Assembly (NCBI GenBank): GCA_964488865.1
Contig: CAZAWR010000003.1
Coordinates: forward strand, 124,001 to 188,000
Reading direction: 5' to 3'
Source: MWCO01 sp964488865
GTDB taxonomy: Bacteria > Myxococcota_A > Polyangia > Polyangiales > Polyangiaceae
DNA: 64,000 bases
This document shows, piece by piece, positions 25,979-34,479 of the stretch; within the stretch, counting starts at the first letter, position 1, and each line of letters begins with the position of its first letter. Under the pieces are notes generated by a model. It saw only the letters and a program-made list of their open reading frames with translations, made no database searches and was not told the DNA's origin. Position numbers and translations under genes: made by a program.

Positions 25979-27424
25979 ATGTCCGAAAACGGAAAAGCTC
26001 GCGAAGAAACCAGCACCGTCCTTGTCGTTGACGACGACCGCGCGATTCGTCGCACTCTCGAGAAGTTTCTGTCCGACGCCGGCCATCTGGTCGTGACCGC
26101 CAACGACGGCGCGAGTGCGTGGGACCGGCTTCAGGAGGGCAGCATCGACGTATGTCTGCTCGATCTGGGCATGCCTGGTCTCGATGGCATGGAGGTGCTC
26201 CGCAGGCTGCACGAGGAATGGCCTCTGGACGAGACGCCTCCGGCGGTGATCATCATCAGCGCGCGCGACGACATGCGGACGACGGTGCAGGCGGTGAAGC
26301 TTGGCGCCTACGACTACCTGGTGAAGCCGCTCGACGCGAACCGGATCAAGCTGACCGTGCAACGTGCGCTGGAGCAACGTCGGACGTCGCTCGCGCTGGC
26401 CCACATGGTCGCGGAGGAGCGAGAGGATCACGGAGTCGACAACATCGTGGGTAAGTCGGAGCCGATCCGGGAGGTATACAAGCGGATCGGCGCGGTCGCC
26501 ACGAGCAGGGCCACGGTACTCATCCGAGGGGAGAGCGGGACGGGCAAGGAGCTCGTGGCGCGAGCGATTCACCATGCATCTCCTGGGGCCAACGCCCCGT
26601 TCGTGGCCGTGAACTGCACGGCGTTCCCGCCGGACCTGCTCGAGAGCGAGCTATTCGGACATGTGCGCGGTGCGTTCACGGGTGCGGTGTCGGACAAGAT
26701 CGGTCGATTCCAGCTGGCAGGACAGGGGACGTTGTTCCTGGACGAGATCGGGGAGCTGCGCCCGGAGCTGCAAGCGAAGTTGCTCCGCGTTCTGCAAGAG
26801 CGAGTGTTCGAGCGTCTAGGGGACACGCGTCCGGTGAAGCTGGCCGCGCGGGTCGTGGCGGCGACGCACCGCAACCTCGAGGAGATGATGATCGCCGGCA
26901 CGTTCCGCGAGGACCTGTACTACCGGTTGCGGGTGGTGGAGATCCTTCTGCCTCCCCTTCGGGAGCGTCGGGAGGACATACCGATGCTGGTCGACTACCT
27001 GCTGGCGAAGGTCGCCCGGGAGACGCACAAGCAAGTCCGGTTCGTGTCCACGGAGGCGATCGACACGCTGGTTCAGTACCGCTGGCCCGGCAATGTCAGG
27101 GAGTTGGAGAATGCCCTGACGCGGGGGGTCGTCCTTTGCAAGGGAGAGGTCCTGACCGCGGATGTTCTGCCCATCGTTCAAGAGGACGAATCGGAAGACG
27201 AAGTGGATGCCGAGGATGGGAGAGCTCCCGCGGACGGGACGGTGGAGCCGATGCTGACGTTGCGGGAGGTAGAGAAGCGACACATTGAGCGCGTGCTTGC
27301 TCGCACGGGCTGGCACAAGCGCCAGGCCTGCGCGATCTTGCAGATCACCCGCCCCACCCTCGATCGAAAGATCCGTGATTTTCGTCTCGAGCGGCCTACC
27401 GGAGACCGCTTCCGGGCATCGTAG
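25979..27424 (+). CDS. NtrC-family sigma54 response regulator
   Basis: The 481-residue protein has a receiver domain (about 13-130) with acidic pocket DDD near 19-21 and phosphoacceptor D62 (LLDLGMPGLDG), an AAA+ domain with Walker A GESGTGKE starting near G184 and an intact GAFTGA loop at 231-236, and a C-terminal Fis-type HTH (AILQITRPTLDRKI). It should activate sigma54 promoters when phosphorylated. The histidine kinase gene starts 11 bases downstream, so the two form a pair. The start at 25979 fits the receiver; the frame is open a further 19 codons upstream. Confidence 0.92.
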   Translation: MSENGKAREETSTVLVVDDDRAIRRTLEKFLSDAGHLVVTANDGASAWDRLQEGSIDVCLLDLGMPGLDGMEVLRRLHEEWPLDETPPAVIIISARDDMRTTVQAVKLGAYDYLVKPLDANRIKLTVQRALEQRRTSLALAHMVAEEREDHGVDNIVGKSEPIREVYKRIGAVATSRATVLIRGESGTGKELVARAIHHASPGANAPFVAVNCTAFPPDLLESELFGHVRGAFTGAVSDKIGRFQLAGQGTLFLDEIGELRPELQAKLLRVLQERVFERLGDTRPVKLAARVVAATHRNLEEMMIAGTFREDLYYRLRVVEILLPPLRERREDIPMLVDYLLAKVARETHKQVRFVSTEAIDTLVQYRWPGNVRELENALTRGVVLCKGEVLTADVLPIVQEDESEDEVDAEDGRAPADGTVEPMLTLREVEKRHIERVLARTGWHKRQACAILQITRPTLDRKIRDFRLERPTGDRFRAS

Positions 27425-27435
27425 ACGAAGAACGG

Positions 27436-29832
27436 ATGATCATCGTTGCTGCGCTCGGCATTCTGGCCGGGACGGGGACGCTCGTGCTGGCGTCCATCGT
27501 TCTGCGTGCAGGAAGGGACCGCCCCGACAATCGGCTCTATGCCGTGCTGGGCGCGCTTGCCGGGCTTGTGACTTTGTTCGCGGCCGGGGATGCGATGACA
27601 CCGAGGGCGCCGGGGCCGAGCCCGCTCGAGGGCATCGACTTGGTGGCGGAAGCCCTCGGGGCCGGTCTGGCGATTTTGTTCGCCTACGCCTTTCCCCGTG
27701 GACGCAAGCCTCCCAAGGCGCTCTGGGTTCTCGCGAGCCTGGTTTGGGCCGTGGGAGTCGTGGCGGTGCTTGGAGCGAGCATCTTGCTGCAAGCCATCGT
27801 GTCTTGGGCTCTGCTCGGTGCCTACCTGCTGTCGGTGGGGTTGTTGGTCGCACAGCGATCGGCCGTTTCGTCTGCGTCGCGCATGGGGCTCTGGGTGGTT
27901 GGCCTGGCGTTCGGGCTCCAATGGCTGGGCTCCGTGGCGGCATCGTGGCCGGGATTCGCCACGGGGCCACGCTTGCAGGACCTGATGCGGTTGGCGCCGA
28001 CGCTCTTGATGGGTCTCGTCATCCTCCGATACCACCTGCTCGACGTGCGGCGTGTGTTTCGCGAAGCGGCTCTGGCCTGGTCAGCCGTGCTGGGGTTCTC
28101 GGGCTACGTCGGGCTTCTTCTCGCCGTGGGGCCGACCCTCTCCGGGGCACTGGGCGCGGGAGCGTCGCTGGTCGTGTCGCTTCTGCCCCTTGTCTTGGTG
28201 GCGTGGGCGGGGTGGACGTGGCGAGAAGACATCGGGGCAGCGGTTCGTGCGCTCGATCCTCATCGCGAGGTTCGGCGCGAATTGATCGAGCGGGTGCTGG
28301 CCGTCACGAAGCAGGTCGTGGACCCGGAGGCCGTCCTGTCGATGATCCGGGCCGCCCTGATCGAGGTCTTTCCCACGGCGCAGGTAGTGTTTCGTCGTGC
28401 CTCAGGGTTGCCCGTCCTTCACGAGCTGTCGCCGACGCTTTCGCCGGCGCTGGAGCGCGTGGTTCGTGCGGAGGACGCTTCTGTTCTGGCGGCGGCGCAG
28501 TTGATCGAGCGTCATCGTTCGTTGCAGGACGAGTGGGCCGCGCCGCAGCGACGGATCCTGTTGCCGGTACGGCGTGCGGGCATGCTTTTCGGGGCCTTCG
28601 AGCTGGACGTTCCGGGTCGAGCGGACGACGACGACCTGGTGACGGCGGCGGCGATGGCGGACCATCTCGCTGTGAAGCTCGAGAACGTGGTGTTGAGCTC
28701 GTCTTTGGGCAAGGCAGGGCGTGAGCTGCACAGCATACGTACGTTTCTGGAGGACCTGATCGAGAGCCTACCGGTGGGGATCGTGGGGATCACGGGGCCG
28801 GACCTCGAGGTGCGTCTATGGAACCCATTCGAGGCCCGACGTACGGGCATCGAGGCCTCTGAGGTGTTGGGCAAGCGGTATCTCGAGGAGGTTGCGAGTC
28901 GGCACTTGGAGGGGGCTCTCGTGGACGCGATCCGCGGGAGACCCCAGGAGGTCCTGTCCTTTCCCAATGTCGCGTGGTCTCTGCGGCACGGAGGGTCCAC
29001 GGTCGACGTGACGATTGCCCCGTTGCGGACGCGAGGGGGGGCCGAGGGCGGGTACGTGCTCATCCTGGTGGACACGACCGAGCGCAACGCGTTGCAGCGG
29101 GACGTGGAGGAGTTTCGTCGATTGGCAGCACTGGGGGAGTTCGCGGCCGCGATAGCGCACGACATACGAACGCCGCTGTCGTCGATCCGGATGAGCGTGC
29201 AGATCCTGCGGTCCAAGGTCACGTTACCCCCTGAGGACATGGAGTACTTCGACCTGACGCTGGAAGCGATCTCGCGTCTGGGAAGGGACGTGGAGGAGTT
29301 GCTCGACTTCACCAAGCCGGTGTTGCTTCGGGTGGACACCGTGCGGCTGCAGGAGCTGGCGGAAGACGCGCGCGAGGCGGTGATTTCGGGTCTGGAGTCC
29401 GACGTGGCGATCGAGCTGGACGTGCCGTCCGATCTCGAGGTTCCGGTGGACGAGGCGCAGGTGCGCCGGATGCTAGTGAACTTGCTGCAGAACGCGGTGA
29501 TGGCCAGCGAGCCGCGAGGGTGCGTCTGGCTGAGTGCCCGCCGCGACGGGGACGAGGTGAGCATCACGATCCGGGACGAGGGACGAGGCATCGATCCGGG
29601 GGATTTGGAGCGCATCTGGGAGCCGTTCTTCACGACCCGGACCGACGGCACGGGACTGGGTCTCGCGCTGGTTCGCAAGACCGCGACTGCGCACGGGGGG
29701 CGCGTGGCCGTGCAGAGCGAGCTTGGCCGTGGGGCGACGTTCTCCGTGGTACTTCCCGCGCTCCGAGCGACCGAGGTGCTGGTGCCGATCGACGAGTGCC
29801 GTCGGGCGGCTCGTTCGGCTCAGGTTGGCTGA
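27436..29832 (+). CDS. Multi-spanning sensor histidine kinase, NtrB-like
   Basis: The 798-residue protein begins with about eight hydrophobic helices (residues 2-265), then a GAF-like region (about 280-430), a PAS domain (about 435-550), a HisKA domain with phospho-accepting H575 (AIAHDIRTPLSSIR) and a HATPase domain with N686 in the N box, the DEGRGID G1 box and GTGLGLAL G2 box. It should phosphorylate the regulator encoded just upstream. Its membrane part lacks a large outer loop, so a signal inside the membrane or transport-like sensing is likely; the ligand is unknown. The 3' end overlaps the convergent Nudix gene by 13 bases. Confidence 0.9.
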   Translation: MIIVAALGILAGTGTLVLASIVLRAGRDRPDNRLYAVLGALAGLVTLFAAGDAMTPRAPGPSPLEGIDLVAEALGAGLAILFAYAFPRGRKPPKALWVLASLVWAVGVVAVLGASILLQAIVSWALLGAYLLSVGLLVAQRSAVSSASRMGLWVVGLAFGLQWLGSVAASWPGFATGPRLQDLMRLAPTLLMGLVILRYHLLDVRRVFREAALAWSAVLGFSGYVGLLLAVGPTLSGALGAGASLVVSLLPLVLVAWAGWTWREDIGAAVRALDPHREVRRELIERVLAVTKQVVDPEAVLSMIRAALIEVFPTAQVVFRRASGLPVLHELSPTLSPALERVVRAEDASVLAAAQLIERHRSLQDEWAAPQRRILLPVRRAGMLFGAFELDVPGRADDDDLVTAAAMADHLAVKLENVVLSSSLGKAGRELHSIRTFLEDLIESLPVGIVGITGPDLEVRLWNPFEARRTGIEASEVLGKRYLEEVASRHLEGALVDAIRGRPQEVLSFPNVAWSLRHGGSTVDVTIAPLRTRGGAEGGYVLILVDTTERNALQRDVEEFRRLAALGEFAAAIAHDIRTPLSSIRMSVQILRSKVTLPPEDMEYFDLTLEAISRLGRDVEELLDFTKPVLLRVDTVRLQELAEDAREAVISGLESDVAIELDVPSDLEVPVDEAQVRRMLVNLLQNAVMASEPRGCVWLSARRDGDEVSITIRDEGRGIDPGDLERIWEPFFTTRTDGTGLGLALVRKTATAHGGRVAVQSELGRGATFSVVLPALRATEVLVPIDECRRAARSAQVG

Positions 29833-30242
29833 CGGAGCGACGCGCGCACACGCTGGAGGATCGTCACGTCAGCGGGCGGGAAATCGTCGTCGATCAGCTC
29901 GTCTGCAGACCGCCACGCGAACGCGGCGACATCGAGCGTGCGAGGCGGGGGTGAGGTGGTTTGCAGGGAGGTGTGAAAGAACAGGAGCAGAATGCTCTTG
30001 TTGGGATAGCGATGGAAGGTCACCTCGAGCACGTCGCCGACGGTGGTGTCGATGCCGAGCTCTTCGCGCAGCTCACGCTGTAGGGCGGCGCGTGGGTCTT
30101 CATCCGGCTCGACCTTGCCGCCCGGGAACTCCCACATGCCTGCGAGGTGCGAGCCTTCGGGGCGCTGGGTGACGAGGACACGTCCGCGTTCGACGATGAC
30201 GGCAGCGACGACGATCACGGTAGCGCCTGGGGTGGAGGTCAT
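29820..30242 (-). CDS. Nudix hydrolase, MutT-like
   Basis: The 140-residue protein has a complete Nudix box, G42-x5-E48-x7-R56-E57-L58-x-E60-E61-x-G63-I64, in a small single domain. Members cleave nucleoside diphosphates linked to another group, such as 8-oxo-dGTP; NPGGK-like WEFPGGKVE before the box and WR near the C-terminus fit the MutT/NudG type. It is the last of four overlapping genes read leftward from the SppA-like gene; its ATG overlaps the upstream stop (ATGA). Confidence 0.9.
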   Translation of the reverse strand: MTSTPGATVIVVAAVIVERGRVLVTQRPEGSHLAGMWEFPGGKVEPDEDPRAALQRELREELGIDTTVGDVLEVTFHRYPNKSILLLFFHTSLQTTSPPPRTLDVAAFAWRSADELIDDDFPPADVTILQRVRASLRQPT

Positions 30243-30910
30243 GGAGACTCGGTGTTCTTCCGGTCTCGCAGCACGCGCTCGAAGGACGCGTCGAGTCTGC
30301 GAAGGAGGTAGGACGGGAAGGATGCGGTTGACAGGAGGGTCCAGTCGAGGATCCGGGTGAGGTCGTCGCGCTGGTCGTCACCGGGAGGGTAGTCGGGTCG
30401 GTGATCGTGGGGGACGACGATGTCGGGGGACAGGGTGATGAGCAACGACTGATCGATGATGCGGCGGATGCGCAAAGCTTCGTCGGATTCGATCCGGATG
30501 CTGCCGTGGTCTCGTGCTTCCTCGAGGTACCTGTTGAGCAGGTGTCCGAGGGCGAAGGTCTCGATGGCGGAGATGCCGGGTCCGAGGACCCAGAGGGGGC
30601 CGACACGGCGGAGGACGCGTCGGAGCGCCCACGTGGCGAGGCCGATCAGTCTGGCGCGCTTGGGGTCCGCGGAGTCGGCCATCGACAGGATGCGGCGTGC
30701 GTCTTTCGTCAAGCTGAGCCCGTGCTGTCGCGCGACGTCGAAGGCGATGGCGCCGCGCACGTTGGCGACGAGTCGTCCTGGGATGAAAGGGAGCGGGAAG
30801 GAACCGGAGGCGGCGCCGAGCACAGTGAGAAGCCCCAGGCGACCTGGGGGGAACGTGGGGGAACGGCTCAAGGCCCGGTCCGCAGGGCTGGTCGTGACGT
30901 CGTCATGCAT
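30239..30910 (-). CDS. Protein of unknown function in the SppA operon
   Basis: The 223-residue product is not recognised. A segment at about 25-62 (LLTVLGAASGSFPLPFIPGRLVANVRGAIAFD broken by Pro) and one at about 85-120 (TWALRRVLRRVGPLWVLGPGISAIETFALGHLL in two pieces) are hydrophobic enough for membrane association. The C-terminal half is helical and charged. The start at 30910 has GGAGGA eight bases upstream and overlaps the upstream stop by eight bases. Tight overlap with both neighbours means the four genes are made together. Confidence 0.7.
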   Translation of the reverse strand: MHDDVTTSPADRALSRSPTFPPGRLGLLTVLGAASGSFPLPFIPGRLVANVRGAIAFDVARQHGLSLTKDARRILSMADSADPKRARLIGLATWALRRVLRRVGPLWVLGPGISAIETFALGHLLNRYLEEARDHGSIRIESDEALRIRRIIDQSLLITLSPDIVVPHDHRPDYPPGDDQRDDLTRILDWTLLSTASFPSYLLRRLDASFERVLRDRKNTESP

Positions 30911-31862
30911 GAGGGGACTCCTCCGTGGGGGGCTCCGTGGACTCGGGTGCGGGGGTGCAGGAGTCGGCATCGGGCGTCGGGGCTTGCGCACGGGAAAGGG
31001 GGATCATCTCGACGATTGCGGCGTTCGTTCGTTGCGCGATCGACAGGAGGTCCATGGTCGTGACGTGACCGCTGAGGGTGACGGTGAGCCGGGGCGGGGT
31101 GCCGTGGGGGAGGAAGCCGGCTTGTGCGAGGGCATCGACGAAGGCGTTGGTCGCGTCGCGGACGTACAAGGCGAGCTTCGGGCTTCCGGTGACGAGGTCG
31201 GCGGAGGCGCCAGCCCAGAGGGCAGCGTGGCGCGAGGTGAGCACGACGTGGGTGGCGCCGAGGACGAGGTCCCGCTCGGGGCTTGCCGCATCGAATCGAA
31301 GGGCTGTGGCCAGAACCTGGCGTCGGGCCGATATGTGTCCGAGAACGGATAGAACGTACTGGCTCTCGAGTCCTTCGAGACCGAGCAAGGGGGCGTGGGC
31401 GACCAGGGACCGCGATCCGGGGAGCATGGCTGCTGCGAGGGCCACCGCCCTTCGTTCTGGAACCGCAAGGGAATCAGTGCGGCGCCGCGCGAGGCTGGCG
31501 AGACCGAGGTCCGTGAGGCTCGCCGCGACGGCGGTATTCGCCGCTCGTCCGGATAGGCCCAGCGTGCGGAAACTCAGGTCGAGGTATCCCTCTACGGTCA
31601 TACGGATCGGCAGTGGTGGATCGAGGGGCGCAATGCCTACGTGCCCGACGTGTGACCGCGTGGCGACGTCGTATCCGGCCACGAGGATGCGACCGTGGGA
31701 GACGGTGGCGGCCATGGCGATGGCCTCGAAGATGCCCTCGGCGCCGGGCCCAGCGATCACGACGCGCTGGCCGTCGGCCTCGACATCGAGGCCTTCACAC
31801 AGAGGGGCCCCATCGCGGTCGACGCGGGCTTGCCGTACCGAGAGCAAGGGGGAGGAGGTCAC
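30903..31862 (-). CDS. ABC transporter ATP-binding-like protein with lost catalytic motifs
   Basis: The 319-residue protein follows the layout of ABC-2-type ATPases from end to end: dimer strand, Walker A position, GRILVAGYDV, PLPIRMTVEGYLDLSFRTLG in the Q-loop to helical part, signature position, and a C-terminal domain of about 100 residues. But the key residues are gone: Walker A reads GPGAEGIF (38-45, no Lys and no Ser/Thr), the signature LSGGQ is LAVPE (132-136), and the Walker B acidic pair is H156-A157. It can hardly bind or hydrolyse ATP in the usual way. The GTG start shares GTGA with the SppA stop. Coding quality and length are normal, so this is a pseudo-enzyme, not a decayed gene. 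Confidence 0.75.
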   Translation of the reverse strand: MTSSPLLSVRQARVDRDGAPLCEGLDVEADGQRVVIAGPGAEGIFEAIAMAATVSHGRILVAGYDVATRSHVGHVGIAPLDPPLPIRMTVEGYLDLSFRTLGLSGRAANTAVAASLTDLGLASLARRRTDSLAVPERRAVALAAAMLPGSRSLVAHAPLLGLEGLESQYVLSVLGHISARRQVLATALRFDAASPERDLVLGATHVVLTSRHAALWAGASADLVTGSPKLALYVRDATNAFVDALAQAGFLPHGTPPRLTVTLSGHVTTMDLLSIAQRTNAAIVEMIPLSRAQAPTPDADSCTPAPESTEPPTEESPHA

Positions 31863-34399
31863 GGCGCTTGGGTCACTTCGCTGAGGGCGAGGGGCTGGAA
31901 GGGATCGTAGACGACGAAGGGCGCAACGGCCTGGAGAATCCTTCCGATCTCGCCGGGGACGTGGTTGCGGAGGAGGCGCGTTTCGGGCGCCTCGACGGTG
32001 TCGGCCGAGGCCATGCTCGCGGCGAGGTTCAACAGCGAGAACTGGGGAGGGGGGAGCTCGATGATGGGGGTGTCGTCGGGCAAGCCAGTGGCGGCGAGGG
32101 CCGCGTTCATGGCCTGTCGCATGCCGCCGACCTCGTCCACCAGCTTGTGCTCGAGGGCCTTGCGGCCTAGCCACACGCGACCCCGCGCGACCCTGTCGAC
32201 CTGGTCGGGGTCCAGCTTGCGCCCCTTCGCCACGCGGTCGATGAAGACGTCGTAGAACTGCTTGACCTTGCGACCGAGCTCCTCCACTTCTTCCGGGGTG
32301 AAAGGACGGTAGATGGACTCGGCGTCGGCGCGCGGCGACGTCTTGATCGTGTCCACGTTGACGCCGATCTTGCCGAGCAGCTCGGCTACGTCGGCCTTGC
32401 CGTAGAAGATCCCGATGGAGCCGGTGACGGTGAAGGGGGTGGCGAAGATCTTCGAGCCTGGTGCGGCGATGTAGTAGCCACCGCTGGCCGCGACGCCGCC
32501 CATGGACACGATGACGGGCTTGACCTTGGCCGTGAGGGCCACTTCGCGCCACATCACGTCCGACGCCATGGAAGAGCCTCCGGGGCTGACGATGCGTAGC
32601 ACGATGGCGCGGATGTCCGGGTCCTGCCGTGCCTTCTCCAGGGACTCGGCGATGGTATAGGAGCCGGCCATCTGCATGCCCAGCACGGGGATGTCCATGC
32701 TGCGGCCGTCGATGATGTTGCCCTCCACGTAGACGATGGCGATCGAGGGCCGTCGTCCGAAGCGCTCCGGCGCGCGGCTCGGCACGTCGTCTCGCAGGGC
32801 GACACTGTCTCCAACGACCTCGCTCACGACGGTACGCAGCTCGTCGTCATACGCGTATCCGTCCACGAGTTTGTGGGCGAGCGCTTCGCGGGCCGTGTGA
32901 GGGCCGGCGTCGATGGCGCGCTGAATGGCGGCGGGTGTGGACTTGCGTCCCTGGGCCACAGATGCAGCGAGCTCCTGGGTCAGCTGCCTGAGGTGCTCGA
33001 TGCTGTCGGCCCTGGCGACGGGAGACGGTTCGGAGTGGGTGAACTGCTCGGGGGCGGACTTGTGGTCGCCGATCCGGACGAACTGGGCGCGAACGCCGAG
33101 CTTCTGGAGCAACCCAGCCAAGTACGTTCGTTCGCTCCGCAAGCCCGCGAACCGGAGTCCGCCCGCGGGGTTGATGACGATGCGGTCCGCACTCGCGCAG
33201 GCGTGGAGCGAGCGCCCTCCCGCGTCCTCGAGGTGGCACACTACCTTCTTGCCGCGCGAGCGCAGGAGTCGGACGGCGTCGTCGAGCTCGTAGGCATGAG
33301 CGAGGGACGAGGCCGGCTCGGTCTTGATGAGCAAGACGATGGCGGCGACTTCCGGGTCCTTGGAGATGCGCCAGAGCTTGCGCAGGAAGTCGACATGACC
33401 TCGGTTCGACGGGGTCTGCTCGATGCGGATCTTGAGCGCGTAGGCGGGCTCGGGGACGCCCGGCTCTCGCCAGCCGGTGAAGGCAACGCCCGTGATGAAC
33501 CCCGCGCCGTCGTTGCCGCCGATCGCGTTGCCGAAGATCGCGCCCCCGGTCAGCGACGTGTTGTCCAGGTTCACGTCCAGGCTTGCGGTGGCGACGTATT
33601 TCGACTCTTCGGGGAAGGCCACGTCGCCGTGGAGTCGGCCGACATAGGGGACGTCGATGCCGAGGGTGGCGCGAGGGACCCACCCTCTCTCGACCGGGAT
33701 CTGTGCGGTAGGCCAGGCGCGTCCCTCGGGAGGGTCGAAGCCTTCGTAGTAGCGCCCTTCGATTCCCACCTCGAAGAAGCGTTTCCCGAAGGGGCGAAGA
33801 GCGGCGGCCAGCGTGTAGCTGCGGTCGACGAACCCGCGCCCGTCGGCGGTGGTGGGCGCGTTGATGTCATGGGCGACAGCAGCGAGGCCGAGGTAAGCGG
33901 TGGTTCGGGCGGACCAGCCGAGGGTAACGGTGGTGGGGCCGTCGACGCCGGGCTCGGAGGCGTACAGGTGGCGAATGGACAGGCCGATCGCGGACGCGTC
34001 GCCGCCGATACCCAAGCCCCAGGTCAACCACGTGTAGGGCTCGTCCAACAACACGGAAGGGTGTGGGTCCTGGCTGGCAGGGCGAACGAAGTCGAGGCGG
34101 ATGCCCGTACCCAAACCGAACGGAAACGCCCCCGCCAGGCTGAACGCATGCCCTCGGGCCGATGCCGCGATGTCTTCGCCCGTCCGAACCCAGGTCCATC
34201 TCAGCTCAGCGCCCGGCATGAAGCTGACGTTCGCAGGGTTGAGAGCGAGAGCGTTGCCGTCGTCGGTCGAGGCGGTGGACCGTCCCGGGGACGGGACCTG
34301 CTGAGCGCGGGGTTGCGCTTGTGCAGTCGTGGAAACGATGGCGACGGCGAGCACGGTGACGAGCGTGAGGAGGCTCGAGGTTCTCGAACGTGCGTGCAT
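31859..34399 (-). CDS. sppA: Outer-membrane-barrel-like domain fused to SppA signal peptide peptidase
   Basis: The 846-residue protein has a signal peptide (cleavage near AQA, residue 28), then about 300 residues of beta-strand-rich sequence with alternating aromatic residues (LRWTWVRTG, YTWLTWGLGIG, FEVGIEGRYYEGF) that resembles an outer-membrane barrel, then a full tandem S49 peptidase (about 330-800). The SppA dyad is kept: K447 in the first half (DHKSAPEQF) and S639 in the second (AASGGYY), 192 residues apart, close to the spacing in E. coli SppA. SppA normally degrades cleaved signal peptides in the inner membrane; here the N-terminal domain implies another location. AAGGA precedes the ATG. 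First of four overlapping genes. Confidence 0.82.
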   Translation of the reverse strand: MHARSRTSSLLTLVTVLAVAIVSTTAQAQPRAQQVPSPGRSTASTDDGNALALNPANVSFMPGAELRWTWVRTGEDIAASARGHAFSLAGAFPFGLGTGIRLDFVRPASQDPHPSVLLDEPYTWLTWGLGIGGDASAIGLSIRHLYASEPGVDGPTTVTLGWSARTTAYLGLAAVAHDINAPTTADGRGFVDRSYTLAAALRPFGKRFFEVGIEGRYYEGFDPPEGRAWPTAQIPVERGWVPRATLGIDVPYVGRLHGDVAFPEESKYVATASLDVNLDNTSLTGGAIFGNAIGGNDGAGFITGVAFTGWREPGVPEPAYALKIRIEQTPSNRGHVDFLRKLWRISKDPEVAAIVLLIKTEPASSLAHAYELDDAVRLLRSRGKKVVCHLEDAGGRSLHACASADRIVINPAGGLRFAGLRSERTYLAGLLQKLGVRAQFVRIGDHKSAPEQFTHSEPSPVARADSIEHLRQLTQELAASVAQGRKSTPAAIQRAIDAGPHTAREALAHKLVDGYAYDDELRTVVSEVVGDSVALRDDVPSRAPERFGRRPSIAIVYVEGNIIDGRSMDIPVLGMQMAGSYTIAESLEKARQDPDIRAIVLRIVSPGGSSMASDVMWREVALTAKVKPVIVSMGGVAASGGYYIAAPGSKIFATPFTVTGSIGIFYGKADVAELLGKIGVNVDTIKTSPRADAESIYRPFTPEEVEELGRKVKQFYDVFIDRVAKGRKLDPDQVDRVARGRVWLGRKALEHKLVDEVGGMRQAMNAALAATGLPDDTPIIELPPPQFSLLNLAASMASADTVEAPETRLLRNHVPGEIGRILQAVAPFVVYDPFQPLALSEVTQAP

Positions 34400-34479
34400 G
34401 GGACTGTCCTTGGGACGTGGTTGGGAGCCGGGGGCGTGCGATGCGATCGTGCGCATGCCGCGGAAGGTGTGGACGAGTT

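Noticed and set aside
30903..32552. 549-codon version of the pseudo-ABC gene
   Set aside because: The first 230 codons lie out of frame inside the SppA-like gene and are Arg/His-rich; the GTG overlapping the SppA stop is the sensible start.
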